Shown here one piece after another: positions 1 through 5,436 of a stretch of DNA of 6,132 nt (position 1 is the first letter of the stretch; each line of letters starts with the position of its first letter). This DNA comes from Tardiphaga sp. GTDB taxonomy: Bacteria > Pseudomonadota > Alphaproteobacteria > Rhizobiales > Xanthobacteraceae. The stretch covers positions 1-6,132 of the forward strand of contig JAQGJF010000213.1 in the NCBI GenBank assembly GCA_028290765.1, in the 5' to 3' direction. The position numbers and the translations under genes were made by a program. Under the pieces are notes generated by a model, which was given only the letters and a program-made list of their open reading frames with translations, did not search any database and had not been told where the DNA came from.

Positions 1-599
1 CACTGGCCGCTCTCATAGGCCTTGATGACCTCGTCCAGCTTGGCGAATTTCATCTCCGTGTACTTGATGTTGTTGGCGCGGAAATAGTCGGCGAGGTTGA
101 GCCGCGTGGTGGTGCCGTCCTGCACGCAAACCTTGCTGCCGTCGAGCTCGAGCGCGGAATCGATGTTGCGCGACTTCGGGATCATGAAGCCTTCGCCGTC
201 ATAATAGGCGACGGCTGGAAAATAGAGGTCATAATTCGTCTCGCGGGACATGCTCCAGGTCGAATTGCGGGCCAGCACGTCGACCTTGCGGTTCTGCAGC
301 TCCTTGAAACGCTCGTTGGCGTCGAGCGCCACGAATTTCACCTTGGCGGGATCGTTGAATACAGCCGCCGCGATGGCGCGGCAGAAATCGACATCGAATC
401 CGGTCCAGTTGCCCTTGTCGTCGGGGATCGAGAAGCCCGGCAGGCCGGTGTTGACGCCGCACAATACGGCGTCGCGTCGCACCGTTCGCTTCAGGGTCTT
501 GGTGTCATAGCGCTCATAGGTGATGGCGGCGGCGGCCACGGCTGCGGCAACCACCAGGCCGATCGCCAGCCCGGTTTGAAAGGTACGCTTCATCAGCAT
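1..599 (-). CDS. Amino-acid ABC transporter substrate-binding protein, AapJ/BztA type (3' end outside window)
   Basis: Periplasmic binding protein of a polar or general L-amino-acid ABC importer; it captures the substrate and delivers it to the membrane permease. The first 199 codons are visible and the frame is still open at position 1. Family AapJ proteins are about 340 residues, so roughly the last 140 are missing. Residues 8-27 are a hydrophobic, alanine-rich export segment after a Lys-Arg pair. Family hallmarks follow: LCGVN (46-50), a GFDVDFCRAIAAAVF block (67-81), LARNSTW (109-115), YYDGEGFM (132-139) and VQDGTTT (159-165). The start at 599 is chosen because GGTGAG lies 7 nt upstream; a second in-frame ATG at 593 fits less well. 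The 63-bp gap from the preceding transpeptidase shows no terminator. The permease and ATPase genes would be expected further left, but this cannot be seen. The family call is firm; the exact substrate is not determined. Confidence 0.93.
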   Translation of the reverse strand, partial: MLMKRTFQTGLAIGLVVAAAVAAAAITYERYDTKTLKRTVRRDAVLCGVNTGLPGFSIPDDKGNWTGFDVDFCRAIAAAVFNDPAKVKFVALDANERFKELQNRKVDVLARNSTWSMSRETNYDLYFPAVAYYDGEGFMIPKSRNIDSALELDGSKVCVQDGTTTRLNLADYFRANNIKYTEMKFAKLDEVIKAYESGQ

Positions 600-662
600 G
601 ATGGGTCTCACCAGAAATGGGAAAAATGTTTTAGGTCTTGAAAAGCGTCAGGTTGAGCGCGG

Positions 663-1259
663 TCAGAGTTCGGGCTTCTGCCGAATGATGACCTTGGTGC
701 CGACGGGGACGCGGTCGTAGAGGTCGGCGACGTCGGAATTGACCAGCCGGAAGCAGCCGGATGAGACGGCGGTGCCGATCGTATCCGGCCGGTTGGTGCC
801 ATGGATGCGGTAGACGGTGGCGCCGAGATAGAGCGCGCGGGCGCCGAGCGGATTGCCTGGCCCGCCGGCCATGAAACGCGGCAGATAAGGCTGGCGCTCG
901 ATCATTTCCGGCGGCGGCGTCCAGTCCGGCCATTCCGCCTTGCGCGAGATCTTCACCAGCCCCTGCCACTGAAAGCCGTCGCGCCCGACCCCGATGCCAT
1001 AGCGCAGCGCACGGCCATTGCCTTGCACCACATAGAGATGACGCTCCGAGGTTTGGACGATGATCGTGCCGGGCGCTTCGGTGGTTCGATACAGCACCAT
1101 GGTGCGCTGGAATTCCGGCTCCAGCTGCACCGAATCGTCGGCAATGAGCCCAGGCTGATCGCCGACATCGGGCTTTTGAGCGAAGCTTTGCGAGGCTGAA
1201 AAGGTGAGACCGGCGGCGACCACGAACGAAAGCCGGATCAGGCGACGAAATGCGATCAT
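663..1259 (-). CDS. Exported L,D-transpeptidase, YkuD family (ErfK/YbiS/YcfS/YnhG)
   Basis: Predicted periplasmic enzyme of 198 residues that acts on peptidoglycan. YkuD enzymes use a catalytic cysteine to make 3-3 cross-links or to attach outer-membrane proteins to peptide stems. The catalytic signature is intact: HGT beginning at His153, IGTAVSSGC ending at Cys169, then Arg171. The YkuD fold covers about residues 65-194, starting at the strand TIIVQTSERHLYVV. The N-terminus is a classic signal peptide: an Arg-rich start, a hydrophobic core at 11-20, and likely cleavage after Ala27 (SFA|Q). The frame stays open upstream to an ATG at 1385, but the ATG at 1259 is preferred because it places the signal peptide at the N-terminus and has GGGGAGAG about 6 nt upstream. 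It sits 183 bp after the oxidase operon and 63 bp before the amino-acid binding protein, in the same direction. Which YkuD reaction it performs cannot be told from sequence. Confidence 0.95.
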   Translation of the reverse strand: MIAFRRLIRLSFVVAAGLTFSASQSFAQKPDVGDQPGLIADDSVQLEPEFQRTMVLYRTTEAPGTIIVQTSERHLYVVQGNGRALRYGIGVGRDGFQWQGLVKISRKAEWPDWTPPPEMIERQPYLPRFMAGGPGNPLGARALYLGATVYRIHGTNRPDTIGTAVSSGCFRLVNSDVADLYDRVPVGTKVIIRQKPEL

Positions 1260-1265
1260 CAAAAG

Positions 1266-1273
1266 CTCTCCCC
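1266..1273 (-). promoter_or_regulatory. Ribosome binding site of the L,D-transpeptidase gene
   Basis: On the minus strand GGGGAGAG ends 6 nt before the ATG at 1259. This decides the start in favour of the 198-residue product over the 240-residue open frame, whose extra N-terminus would bury the signal peptide. Confidence 0.7.
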
Positions 1274-1319
1274 GTGGCATGCGACAGCTGTCTATCGCGA
1301 TTTGCCAAATCTTGGAACC

Positions 1320-1349
1320 ATCAAAATCGCAGCACTGGCGCCCTGACAA
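1320..1349 (-). promoter_or_regulatory. Possible sigma-70-type promoter for the L,D-transpeptidase gene
   Basis: On the minus strand TTGTCA (1349-1344) is followed after 18 bp by TTTGAT (1325-1320). These match the TTGACA and TATAAT consensus at 5/6 and 4/6 positions. Initiation would fall near 1313, giving a leader of about 55 nt before the ATG at 1259. The spacing is one base longer than ideal and the match could be chance. The rest of the 1260-1442 gap shows no clear terminator for the oxidase operon, so read-through is also possible. Confidence 0.25.
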
Positions 1350-1442
1350 GCGGTCGATGCTGCGGCCACCGCCATGGTGCTGCAATGTTTACGGTTTTTT
1401 GAAGATGCGGTTCCGCGGTGAAGTCTGAAGATGTGGTGACGG

Positions 1443-1574
1443 TCATTTCGGCGCGATCCACAGCCGCAATCCATAGGCGATAATGGCCACCGTGCCGACG
1501 CCGCCGAGCCACAAGGCGACGAACCACGCAAGCCGCTGCGCCAGCGGGCGCGGCTTCTGCGCCGGCTCCGTCAA
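1443..1574 (-). CDS. DUF2474/CydX-like small membrane subunit of the bd-type oxidase
   Basis: A 43-residue single-span membrane peptide, the third gene of the oxidase operon. Small proteins of this kind (CydX in E. coli, DUF2474 proteins beside CIO-type oxidases) associate with CydAB; CydX is needed for stable E. coli bd-I. A basic N-terminal stretch (residues 7-14) leads into a Trp-containing hydrophobic span at about 17-37 (AWFVALWLGGVG, then AIIAYGLRLW), ending in APK. There is no ATG in a sensible place. The best start is TTG at 1574, which overlaps the cydB stop as TTGA and has GGGAG 9 nt upstream. An ATG at 1745 in the same frame would only read through cydB. The position directly after cydB and the tryptophan-rich span support the call. 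The TTG start is inference. Confidence 0.82.
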   Translation of the reverse strand: MTEPAQKPRPLAQRLAWFVALWLGGVGTVAIIAYGLRLWIAPK

Positions 1575-2581
1575 TGGTAGCCGCTCCCGGCACGGACCTT
1601 GCCGCGAAACACCCAGTAATTCCAGGACGTATAGGCCAGGATGATCGGCACCAGCCCGACGACGCCGACCAGCATGAAGATCTGGCTGTTTTCGGGGGAC
1701 GCCGCCTGCCAGATGGTGATGCTGCGCGGCACGATATAGGGCCACATGCTGATGCCGAGGCCGGCGTAGGACAACGCGAACAGCGCCAGCGACAGGAAGA
1801 ACGGCCGGTAATCCTGCTTATTGGCCAGGCTGCGCAACAGCATGAACGTCACGCCGGCGACGGCGATCGGCACCGGCGCCGTCAGCAGAATATTCGGCCA
1901 GGCGAACCAGCGCCGCGCATATTCGACGTCGAGAAACGGCGTCGCCAGGCTGACCACGGCCATGGCGCCGAGCATGGCGAACAGCAGCCACCAGCTCAAA
2001 TGATAGGCGCGGTCGCGCAACTCGCCCTCGGTTTTCATCACCAGCCATGTGGCGCCGAGCAGTCCGTAGCCTGCCACCAGCGCGATGCCGGTCAGGAGGC
2101 TGAAGGGTGTCAGCCAGTCCCACCAGCCGCCGCCGTAATGGCGCCCGTTGACATGAACGCCCTGCAGGATCGCGCCGAGCGCAATGCCCTGCGCCAGCGT
2201 GGCCAGCAGCGAGCCGCCGATGAAGGCGATGTCCCACAGGTTTCGCTCGCGCGTGGTTCGCCAGCGAAATTCGAAGGCGACGCCGCGAAACACCAGGCCG
2301 AGCAGCATGGCGATGATCGGGGTGTACAGCGCCGGCATCAGCACCGCATAGGCCAGCGGAAACGCCTCCATGAGTCCGCCGCCGCCGAGCACCAGCCAGG
2401 TCTCGTTGCCGTCCCACACCGGCGCCACGCTGTTCATGATGACGTCGCGGTCGGCCTTGTGCGGAAACAGCGGAAACAACAGGCCGAGGCCGAGGTCGAA
2501 TCCATCCATCACCACATAGACGAACACCGCGAAGGCGATGATGAAAGCCCAGACCACACTGAGGTCGAAAACGCCGATCAT
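1571..2581 (-). CDS. cydB: Cytochrome bd-type (CIO-like) quinol oxidase subunit II
   Basis: Integral inner-membrane subunit of a terminal oxidase that oxidises quinol and reduces oxygen to water; CydB pairs with CydA, which carries the haems. The 336-residue length matches CIO-type CydB. Family motifs are intact: DGFDLG (26-31) in the first span, WDGNETWLV (57-65), FRGVAFEFR (98-106), SMWPYIVP (278-285) and a C-terminal YTSWNYWVFRGKV block (317-329). Asp58 lies where E. coli CydB has the proton-path residue Asp58, and Glu104 appears at the site of its Asp105; this is alignment by eye. About eight hydrophobic spans are visible. The start is the ATG at 2581, which forms an ATGA overlap with the cydA stop and has GGAGG 6 nt upstream inside cydA. 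The frame is open far upstream, but that part is a shadow of cydA. The stop overlaps the start of the small DUF2474-like gene by 4 nt. Confidence 0.97.
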   Translation of the reverse strand: MIGVFDLSVVWAFIIAFAVFVYVVMDGFDLGLGLLFPLFPHKADRDVIMNSVAPVWDGNETWLVLGGGGLMEAFPLAYAVLMPALYTPIIAMLLGLVFRGVAFEFRWRTTRERNLWDIAFIGGSLLATLAQGIALGAILQGVHVNGRHYGGGWWDWLTPFSLLTGIALVAGYGLLGATWLVMKTEGELRDRAYHLSWWLLFAMLGAMAVVSLATPFLDVEYARRWFAWPNILLTAPVPIAVAGVTFMLLRSLANKQDYRPFFLSLALFALSYAGLGISMWPYIVPRSITIWQAASPENSQIFMLVGVVGLVPIILAYTSWNYWVFRGKVRAGSGYH

Positions 2582-3996
2582 GCGCCGCCTCCATAGGCTG
2601 CCGCGGCGGGGGCCGGCGCGATGCCGGCGGCCCGGGTCGGCACGTCGGCGCGCGGTCCCTCTTCGCCGGGGTGCGGCGGTGCCGCCATCAGGCGCAGCAG
2701 GTAGATGACGCCGGCGGTGAACACCGCGAAATAGACGATGATGAAGGCGATCAGCGACGATCCCACCGCCGGCGCCGCCAGCGGCGACGCGGCATCGACC
2801 GTTCGCAGCAATCCGAACACGGTGAAGGGCTGCCGCCCGGTCTCGGTGGTGATCCAGCCTGCCAGCACCGCGACAAAACCGGCGGGGCCCATGGTCATCG
2901 CAAAGACGTGCAGCAAGCGCGATTGATAGAGCTGGCCGCGCCAGCGCATCACGAGGCTGAGCAGGCCGAGAGCCAACATCAAAAAGCCCAGCCCGACCAT
3001 GACCCGGAACGACCAGAAGGTGATCGGCACCGGCGGCCAGTTCTCCCGCGGCACGGTGTCGAGACCGGCCAGCGGCGCATCCAGCGAATGCTTGAGAATC
3101 AGCGATGACAGTTTTGGCACTTCGATGGCGTATTTTACTTTGGCTTCGCTCTGGCTCGGCAGCCCGAACAGGATCAGCGGCGCGCCGTTCGGATGGCTCT
3201 GGTAGTGGCCCTCCATCGCCATCACCTTGGCCGGCTGATGTTCCAGCGTGTTGAGGCCATGCTGGTCGCCGGCGAGAATCTGCACCGGCGCCACCAGCGT
3301 CGCCATCCACATCGCCATGGAAAACATCACGCGGGGGCCGGCCAGGTGCTGGTCGCGCAGCAGATGATACGCGCCGACCGCGCCGACCACCAGCGAGGTG
3401 GTGAGGTAGGCCGCCAGCACCATGTGCACCAAACGATAGGGGAATGACGGGTTGAAGATCACCTTCAGCCAGTCGGCGGCGACGAACTGCCCATCGGCGT
3501 TGACGGCATAGCCGGCGGGGGTCTGCATCCAGGAATTGGCCGACAGGATCCAGAATGCCGAGATCAGCGTGCCGGTCGCGACCATCAGGGTGGCGAGGAA
3601 ATGCAGCCGGTGGCCGACCCGCTCGAGGCCGAACAGCATGACGCCGAGAAAGCCGGCCTCGAGAAAGAACGCGGTGAGCACCTCATAGGCCATCAGCGGG
3701 CCGATCACCGGGCCGGTCTTGTCGGAGAACGCCGACCAGTTGGTGCCGAACTGGTAGGACATCACCACGCCCGACACCACGCCCATGCCGAAGGCGACGG
3801 CGAAGATCTTCAGCCAGTAATTGAACAGATTGATGAAGACCTCGCGCCCGGTCCACAGCCACAGCGCTTCGAGCACGGCGAGATAGCTCGCCAGCCCGAT
3901 CGAGAACGCCGGAAACACGATGTGGAATGACATCGTGAACGCGAACTGCGCCCGGGCCAACACCACGGCGTCCCAGCCTTCGAACATTGATGCCAT
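2578..3996 (-). CDS. cydA: Cytochrome bd-type (CIO-like) quinol oxidase subunit I
   Basis: Haem-bearing, quinol-binding subunit of a bd-type terminal oxidase in the inner membrane. Key E. coli residues are matched by eye: His25 (haem b595, E. coli H19), Glu105 and Glu113 (E99, E107), His191 and Met333 (haem b558, H186 and M393), Lys257 and Glu262 of the Q-loop (K252, E257), and ETGRQP ending at 390. The 472-residue length and short segment between Q-loop and Met333 (about 70 residues) indicate the short-Q-loop, CIO-like branch; the E. coli protein is about 50 residues longer. After the last span (about 412-436) comes a polar, then Ala/Pro/Gly-rich tail of about 35 residues. The start is uncertain: ATG at 3996 has no good Shine-Dalgarno, while ATG at 3987 (MFEGWDA) has GGATGG 5 nt upstream and resembles my recollection of CioA N-termini. 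This is the first gene of cydA-cydB-small subunit. No cydDC is in the window. Confidence 0.97.
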   Translation of the reverse strand: MASMFEGWDAVVLARAQFAFTMSFHIVFPAFSIGLASYLAVLEALWLWTGREVFINLFNYWLKIFAVAFGMGVVSGVVMSYQFGTNWSAFSDKTGPVIGPLMAYEVLTAFFLEAGFLGVMLFGLERVGHRLHFLATLMVATGTLISAFWILSANSWMQTPAGYAVNADGQFVAADWLKVIFNPSFPYRLVHMVLAAYLTTSLVVGAVGAYHLLRDQHLAGPRVMFSMAMWMATLVAPVQILAGDQHGLNTLEHQPAKVMAMEGHYQSHPNGAPLILFGLPSQSEAKVKYAIEVPKLSSLILKHSLDAPLAGLDTVPRENWPPVPITFWSFRVMVGLGFLMLALGLLSLVMRWRGQLYQSRLLHVFAMTMGPAGFVAVLAGWITTETGRQPFTVFGLLRTVDAASPLAAPAVGSSLIAFIIVYFAVFTAGVIYLLRLMAAPPHPGEEGPRADVPTRAAGIAPAPAAAAYGGGA

Positions 3997-4039
3997 CCGT
4001 CAGTTTGGACAGGGTCTATCATGACCGCCTCCACGCGAA

Positions 4040-4068
4040 CATCGCCACGGCGCGATGCCCGGGGGGCA
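4040..4068 (-). other. Two overlapping short hairpins in the cydA leader
   Basis: In the 238-bp gap before cydA, CATCGC (4040-4045) pairs perfectly with GCGATG (4052-4057) around a 6-nt loop. TGCCC (4056-4060) pairs with GGGCA (4064-4068) around 3 nt. The two stems share positions 4056-4057, so both cannot form fully at once. If a cydA transcript includes this segment they lie about 45-70 nt before the start codon. On the plus strand the second stem is followed by C then TTTT, but no plus-strand gene precedes it. No convincing promoter or FNR-type TTGAT-N4-ATCAA site was found in 3997-4136. Short GC stems are common by chance in such DNA. Confidence 0.35.
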
Positions 4069-4136
4069 CTTTTGCAGAGGTAGGGCTGTCCGGGCGCGTC
4101 GCCAAGCAGAATTTTTGGGGGCGGTGGGCTCCGCAA

Positions 4137-4176
4137 GATGCCCCCCGAACGCAAAACGACCCGGAAGGGGGGCATC
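4137..4176. repeat. Perfect 10-bp inverted repeat interleaved with the neighbouring terminator
   Basis: GATGCCCCCC (4137-4146) is repeated in inverted form as GGGGGGCATC (4167-4176) with a 20-bp spacer. The spacer contains one arm of the 9-bp repeat 4157-4165/4180-4188, and the second arm here lies in the loop of that repeat. The arms therefore alternate, a pattern that gives either mutually exclusive hairpins or a pseudoknot in RNA. Confidence 0.6.
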
Positions 4177-4188
4177 CCGTCCGGGTCG
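4153..4188 (-). terminator. Rho-independent terminator after the 67-residue exported protein gene
   Basis: On the minus strand CGACCCGGA (4188-4180) pairs perfectly with TCCGGGTCG (4165-4157), with a 14-nt loop that can add a GGG/CCC inner stem. TTTT (4156-4153) follows immediately. The hairpin starts 46 nt after the TGA of the small gene and would separate it from cydA. The T-tract is short, so efficiency is uncertain. Confidence 0.6.
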
Positions 4189-4234
4189 ATGGAGGTCTGG
4201 GAGGTTTAAGAAAATGGTCTGAAAATTGGAAGGT

Positions 4235-4438
4235 TCAGCGGGCGCTGGTCTCGCCGTCATAGGTGATTACGCAGACATCCGCGGGATTCTTGTTGCTGCA
4301 ATCGATCACTTGCTGGTGAACCACCATCGCGCCGCCGTCGCGCTGGGCGCGGGGAGCGGTGTTCTGGGCGGACATTGAAGCCAGGGTGCAAATTGCACCG
4401 AGCGGGATGATGAAGAAGCGGAAAGACGGTTTCAGCAT
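4235..4438 (-). CDS. Small exported protein with two cysteines, unknown function
   Basis: I do not recognise this 67-residue product. Residues 1-24 form a signal peptide: Lys3 and Arg7, a hydrophobic core FFIIPLGAICTLA (8-20), and a likely cleavage after Ala24. There is no canonical lipobox. The mature part, about 43 residues, is hydrophilic and carries Cys47 and Cys56 in a VIDC...VCVITYDG context, which could form one disulfide in the periplasm. The ATG at 4438 is chosen over an in-frame ATG at 4471 because GAGGAG lies 8 nt upstream and the signal peptide then begins at the N-terminus. It lies 98 bp downstream of the sigma factor gene in the same direction and is followed by a hairpin terminator. 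The site, signal peptide and terminator argue for a real gene. A role under control of the neighbouring sigma factor is inference. Confidence 0.75.
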   Translation of the reverse strand: MLKPSFRFFIIPLGAICTLASMSAQNTAPRAQRDGGAMVVHQQVIDCSNKNPADVCVITYDGETSAR

Positions 4439-4446
4439 GGTTCTCA

Positions 4447-4452
4447 CTCCTC
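4447..4452 (-). promoter_or_regulatory. Strong ribosome binding site of the small exported protein gene
   Basis: GAGGAG on the minus strand, 8 nt before the ATG at 4438. It decides the start and is among the best Shine-Dalgarno matches in the window, suggesting efficient translation. Confidence 0.75.
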
Positions 4453-4469
4453 GTTCGGCGTTGCTGATC

Positions 4470-4494
4470 ATCGGTGTAGCAGCGGATCTTTTCC
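4470..4494 (-). promoter_or_regulatory. Possible ECF-type promoter of the small exported protein gene
   Basis: On the minus strand GGAAA (4494-4490) is followed after 16 bp by CGAT (4473-4470). The alphaproteobacterial EcfG-type consensus is about GGAAC-N16/17-CGTT, so this matches 4/5 and 3/4. Initiation would fall near 4463, giving a leader of about 25 nt with the Shine-Dalgarno site well placed. I could not find the same pair upstream of the sigma factor gene, so autoregulation through it is not supported. Confidence 0.28.
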
Positions 4495-4522
4495 GGCTGA
4501 TGTCGCCGATTGTTTCATTTGT

Positions 4523-4536
4523 TTCGTGGACACGAA
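4523..4536. repeat. 14-bp palindrome abutting the sigma factor stop codon
   Basis: TTCGTG (4523-4528) and CACGAA (4531-4536) form a perfect dyad around GA, directly after the TAA of the sigma factor gene. The two-base centre is tight for an RNA hairpin, so a protein-binding site is as likely as a weak terminator. ATTGTTTCAT at 4509-4518 lies beside it and resembles ATTGTTTCGT at 5261-5270 upstream of the sigma factor (9 of 10 bases). Confidence 0.35.
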
Positions 4537-5148
4537 TTATGCCGCCAGGCTGTCGACACCGGCGCCCTTGAGCAGGTCGGCCAGCTGCTTGCGGGCATAG
4601 AACATCCGGGTTTTCACCGTGCTCTGCGGGATGCCGATGATGGCGCCGACCTCTTCCACCGACTTCTCATGGTAGTAGACGAGGTTGATGATTTCGCGGT
4701 GAGCCGGCGACAGCTTGGCGACGCAGGCGCGCAGGATGGCGCTGGTCCGGCTGCGGTCCAAAGCGGCTTCCGGGGTCTCGGCGTCGTCGGCGATTTCGAG
4801 CACGTCTTCCTGGTCGATGTCCTCGTGGCGGCGCTGGCGCAGCGCGGTCAGCGCCTTGAAGCGGGCAATCGAGAGCAGCCAGGTGGAGACCTGGGCGCGG
4901 CCTTCGAACTGGCCGGCGGTGCGCCAGACGTCGAGGAAAACCTGGCTGACAAGGTCCTCGGCGGTGGTGGTGTCGCGCACCATGCGAAGGATGAAGCGGA
5001 AGACCCGGACATTGTGACGGGAATACAAAGTGTGCATCGCGGTCCGGTTGCCCTTGGCGATGCCCTCCAGCAACATTTCATCCGAGGTGGCCCTGGCGGC
5101 GATAATGCCCTGGCGGCCCGCGGCGTTGATGGCGATGACGTTCTGCAT
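4537..5148 (-). CDS. ECF-family RNA polymerase sigma factor (sigma-70 family)
   Basis: A 203-residue alternative sigma factor with only regions 2 and 4, the ECF layout. Region 2 spans about 25-107 and includes the core-binding motif AEDLVSQVFLDVWR (63-76) and the -10 recognition part STWLLSIARFKAL (88-100). A charged linker (108-132) follows. Region 4 spans about 135-193 with the helix-turn-helix SVEEVGAIIGIPQSTVKTRM (163-182) for the -35 element. About 24 residues precede region 2, slightly long for the family. The start at 5148 has GGGAG 6 nt upstream. Upstream in the same direction is a response regulator gene, downstream the small exported protein. Neither looks like an anti-sigma factor, so the usual co-encoded partner is not visible here. 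Regulation could be transcriptional or through an unlinked partner; this is inference. Family assignment is firm, the exact ECF group is not determined. Confidence 0.95.
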   Translation of the reverse strand: MQNVIAINAAGRQGIIAARATSDEMLLEGIAKGNRTAMHTLYSRHNVRVFRFILRMVRDTTTAEDLVSQVFLDVWRTAGQFEGRAQVSTWLLSIARFKALTALRQRRHEDIDQEDVLEIADDAETPEAALDRSRTSAILRACVAKLSPAHREIINLVYYHEKSVEEVGAIIGIPQSTVKTRMFYARKQLADLLKGAGVDSLAA

Positions 5149-5436
5149 GACTGGCTCCCGTTAAAAACCGCCTCGGCGGCTTCGTTGGGCAGATTGATAG
5201 CCAGCGTAGGTTTCAGGACGTCTGCGCCAAAAACGGAAAATGGTTTCTTGGATCGAAAGAATTGTTTCGTCGCGGCGCTTGCGACGAAACATTCGACCGT
5301 AAAACAACAGCAATTTGAATTAGATGGATTCCAGCGCGGCGAAGTTGGATTCCCGCGCGCAGCGCATTTCCCGGTTTACGTTCGTAAGTGGGAACTCACT
5401 CGCGGGGTGCGTGTTACCCGTTCCGGATAATTGCGC
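5149..5436. other. Non-coding gap between the response regulator and sigma factor genes
   Basis: This 288-bp stretch holds no supportable gene; the plus-strand frame across it is antisense shadow. It is more AT-rich than its neighbours around 5220-5325. It contains the 11-bp inverted repeat at 5263-5291. On the minus strand AACTT (5346-5342), 17 bp, then TCTAA (5324-5320) faintly resembles sigma-E-type promoters (GGAACTT with TCTGA/TCTAA), which would give the sigma factor gene a leader of about 165 nt carrying the repeat. GGAAC and GTTCC (5393-5422 region) form a loose dyad just beyond the response regulator stop. No canonical T-tract terminator for the response regulator was seen. Confidence 0.5.
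5263..5291. repeat. Perfect 11-bp inverted repeat upstream of the sigma factor gene
   Basis: TGTTTCGTCGC (5263-5273) and GCGACGAAACA (5281-5291) are exact inverted copies around a 7-bp centre. In RNA this is a stable hairpin, but neither side is followed by a clean T-tract. It could be an atypical terminator of the response regulator gene, 146 bp beyond its stop, or an operator or leader structure about 115-145 bp before the sigma factor start. Confidence 0.6.

Noticed and set aside
1260..1385. 42-residue N-terminal extension of the L,D-transpeptidase
   Set aside because: It would place the signal peptide internally, and the ATG at 1259 has a strong ribosome binding site.
1574..2596. 340-codon plus-strand open frame opposite cydB
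   Set aside because: The translation is a hydrophilic, Gln/Arg/His-rich shadow of the membrane protein on the other strand, with no domain and no good start signal.
2582..3310. N-terminal extension of the cydB frame through cydA
   Set aside because: The region is fully occupied by cydA in another frame. The ATG at 2581 has GGAGG and an ATGA overlap, and begins exactly where the CydB family begins.
3997..4136. FNR-type or sigma-70 promoter for the cyd operon
   Set aside because: No TTGAT-N4-ATCAA-like site was found. TTGGCG with TACCTC at 17 bp spacing is present on the minus strand, but the -10 match is too poor to annotate.
3810..4175. 121-codon minus-strand frame across the cydA start
   Set aside because: It overlaps the conserved N-terminus of CydA in a different frame and shows no family features.
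3987..4262. 91-codon plus-strand frame in the gap before cydA
   Set aside because: No ribosome binding site or domain, and it runs across the terminator and repeats that explain this stretch better.
4510..5430. 306-codon plus-strand open frame opposite the sigma factor gene
   Set aside because: It is antisense to a clear ECF sigma factor, its translation is rich in His, Arg, Gly and Ala without any recognisable domain, and such frames are expected in GC-rich DNA.
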